A stretch of 64,000 nt of DNA from Cucumis sativus (taxonomy: Eukaryota; Streptophyta; Magnoliopsida; Cucurbitales; Cucurbitaceae), in contig NC_026659.2 of assembly GCF_000004075.3 (NCBI RefSeq), positions 5,580,001 to 5,644,000 of the forward strand, written 5' to 3'. Both the position numbers and the translations under genes were made by a program. Of the stretch, positions 62,952-64,000 are shown piece by piece. The notes beneath the pieces are model-generated. The model worked only from the letters and a program-made list of their open reading frames with translations, did not search any database and was not told the origin of the DNA. Within the stretch, counting starts at the first letter, position 1, and each line of letters starts with the position of its first letter.

Positions 62952-63023
62952 AGGGCCCAACCGGGTTCGAACCGGTGACCTCTTGATCTGCAGTCAAATG
63001 CTCTACCACTGAGCTATAGACCC
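62952..63023 (-). tRNA. tRNA-Cys (anticodon GCA)
   Basis: On the minus strand the sequence begins GGGTCTATAGCTCAGTGG and ends GGTTCGAACCCGGTTGGGCC plus C and discriminator U. The anticodon loop is CTGCAGA in the stem TTTGA/TCAAG, giving anticodon GCA. Box A (TAGCTCAGTGG) and box B (GGTTCGAACC) are both perfect. The acceptor stem pairs in full with two G-U pairs (positions 4 and 6). No intron; CCA is not encoded. A run of four T follows on the minus strand at 62950-62947, a Pol III stop signal, and a CAA motif lies just upstream. Confidence 0.96.
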
Positions 63024-63029
63024 AATTTT

Positions 63030-63540
63030 GAGAAAAGAGTTCAATATTTCAAATTTAAACATATAATATTTAAACTTACGCTAAATTTTTAGAATCTATG
63101 GAAACAAGTCTTCTAAAATGATTTTATAGACTTATTTTATATATTGTGTTAGATATGTAAATATAATCTACAACTTTATTTGTAATTTGTAATTTTTCGT
63201 TTTGAGAATTAAGGGTGTTGTATAATTTATAATGACAATATTAATTTTGTATTGTAATTTTTAAGATCTGTTTTGAAATAATTAGAAACAAAACAAACTA
63301 ATTTTAGTATACCAAATTGCTCAAAGCCATTTTAATTCGAATGATTTGAAACCATAATTATAAATGGTTGCACTTGTTTGAAGTCTATTACTTTTTAGAT
63401 GTAAGGTTTCAACTATTTTAACATTATTTTTTTAAATAAACCCTACTTGATTAGATTAGAATACTATAAAAATGGAAATTCTTCTAAAGAAGGTCTATGA
63501 CGATATATGATAAATATACAAAGCTGATAAACACTTCATA
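63030..63540. other. AT-rich stretch, no gene seen
   Basis: Upstream of the tRNA; no conserved frame or repeat recognised. Confidence 0.5.
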
Positions 63541-63544
63541 AAGT

Positions 63545-63760
63545 TGAAGGCTTGATACAAGAGTAATTTGTGTTATCCATATCTTTCAACAATAATGAAG
63601 CTAATTCACCTCAACACAACAGGAACTCTGGTGTTGTTATCCTTGTGCAATAAATACGTCAATTTAGCGAGTTCAGATCTAAGTTCACTTATCTCTTGTA
63701 ATGATGTATGGAGGACATGGAGACTCGGTCTCTAATCTCGAATTGTTGGCCATTAGCACC
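63545..63760 (-). pseudogene. Possible coiled-coil or gag-like remnant
   Basis: The minus strand shows an open block ISELRSELAKLTYLLHKDN preceded, in another frame, by MANNSRLETESPCPP. It has the look of a frameshifted coiled-coil segment, such as occurs in retroelement gag proteins. There is no secure family match, so this is only a suggestion supported by the adjacent LTR-like sequence. Confidence 0.25.
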
Positions 63761-63777
63761 CATTGGTGGAAATCAAC

Positions 63778-64000
63778 TATAACGACCCGAATTTTTCAAA
63801 ACCAAGTTGGGGTTATTACTGATCTAATTATCTTAACTTTGTAAAAACAATAGCGGAAGCATAAACCAAGTAGTTCCCTATAGCTAGTCACAAGTCCTTC
63901 TTGTTGCTTGCCAGCTTGCCTTTTCTCTTACCTTGGCCTGCAAAATTAAACATGGAAAGGGAAGTACCCTCAATCGTAACAATCTTCTGATCTCAAAGGA
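63778..64000 (+). mobile_element. Start of a probable Gypsy-type LTR, cut by window end
   Basis: TATAACGACCCGAATTTTTC at about 63,780, then AACAATAGCGGAAGCATAAA and, near 63,940, CTGCAAAATTAAACATGGAA followed by AGGGAAGT. The phrases TAACGACCC...GCGGAAGC...AAAAGGGAGTGAG are common near the start of plant Gypsy LTRs. The rest lies outside the window. Confidence 0.5.

Noticed and set aside
62947..63023. Organelle-derived insertion as source of the tRNA
   Set aside because: The sequence has standard nuclear plant tRNA-Cys features with a Pol III T-run, and flanks do not look organellar.

Overview
The window is nuclear DNA of a flowering plant, almost certainly a eudicot. It is very AT-rich, its genes carry GT-AG introns, and the encoded proteins (PIP1 aquaporin, GT64 mannosyltransferase, plant-length RPLP0, SYP31 syntaxin, AUX/LAX auxin carrier) are plant families. 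I suspect a cucurbit from the general look of the proteins and repeats, but cannot show this from the sequence alone.

Layout. 3.9-11 kb: two PIP1 aquaporin genes in tandem on the minus strand. The left copy is intact (292 aa). The right copy carries a one-base deletion that breaks the frame after codon 182. Both lack the usual first PIP intron, and the transcribed parts, introns included, are nearly identical while the flanks have diverged. 15.5-18.15 kb (+): a five-exon GT64 gene resembling EPC1/GMT1. 18.67-19.12 kb (-): a decayed RNase H domain of a LINE-type retroelement. 20.46-22.50 kb (-): five-exon gene for ribosomal stalk protein P0, with a telo-box and site II promoter. 23.8-26 kb: relics of LTR retroelements. 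29.5-32.2 kb (+): six-exon gene for the Golgi syntaxin SYP31. 33-57 kb: a gene-poor stretch with several transposon-like sequences: a hAT-like element, a 1.25 kb array of TATCA/TGATA palindromes, Gypsy- and Copia-like LTR relics, a 44-bp tandem array, CACTA ends with a strikingly regular 35-bp palindromic array, and a possible SINE. 57.7-62.6 kb (+): a seven-exon AUX1/LAX auxin influx carrier gene with a 163-bp tandem array in intron 3. 62.95-63.02 kb (-): tRNA-Cys(GCA). The right edge enters a probable Gypsy LTR.

The genes are unrelated housekeeping or transport genes, each with its own promoter; there is no operon-like organisation. All exon coordinates were derived by hand from splice sites and family conservation; every gene model sums to a whole number of codons and agrees with the family's usual length. 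Of the observations, the PIP1 pair (duplication, conversion-like identity, intron loss, frameshift) and the 35-bp CACTA subterminal array deserve the closest look. I found no gene system that looks entirely new.
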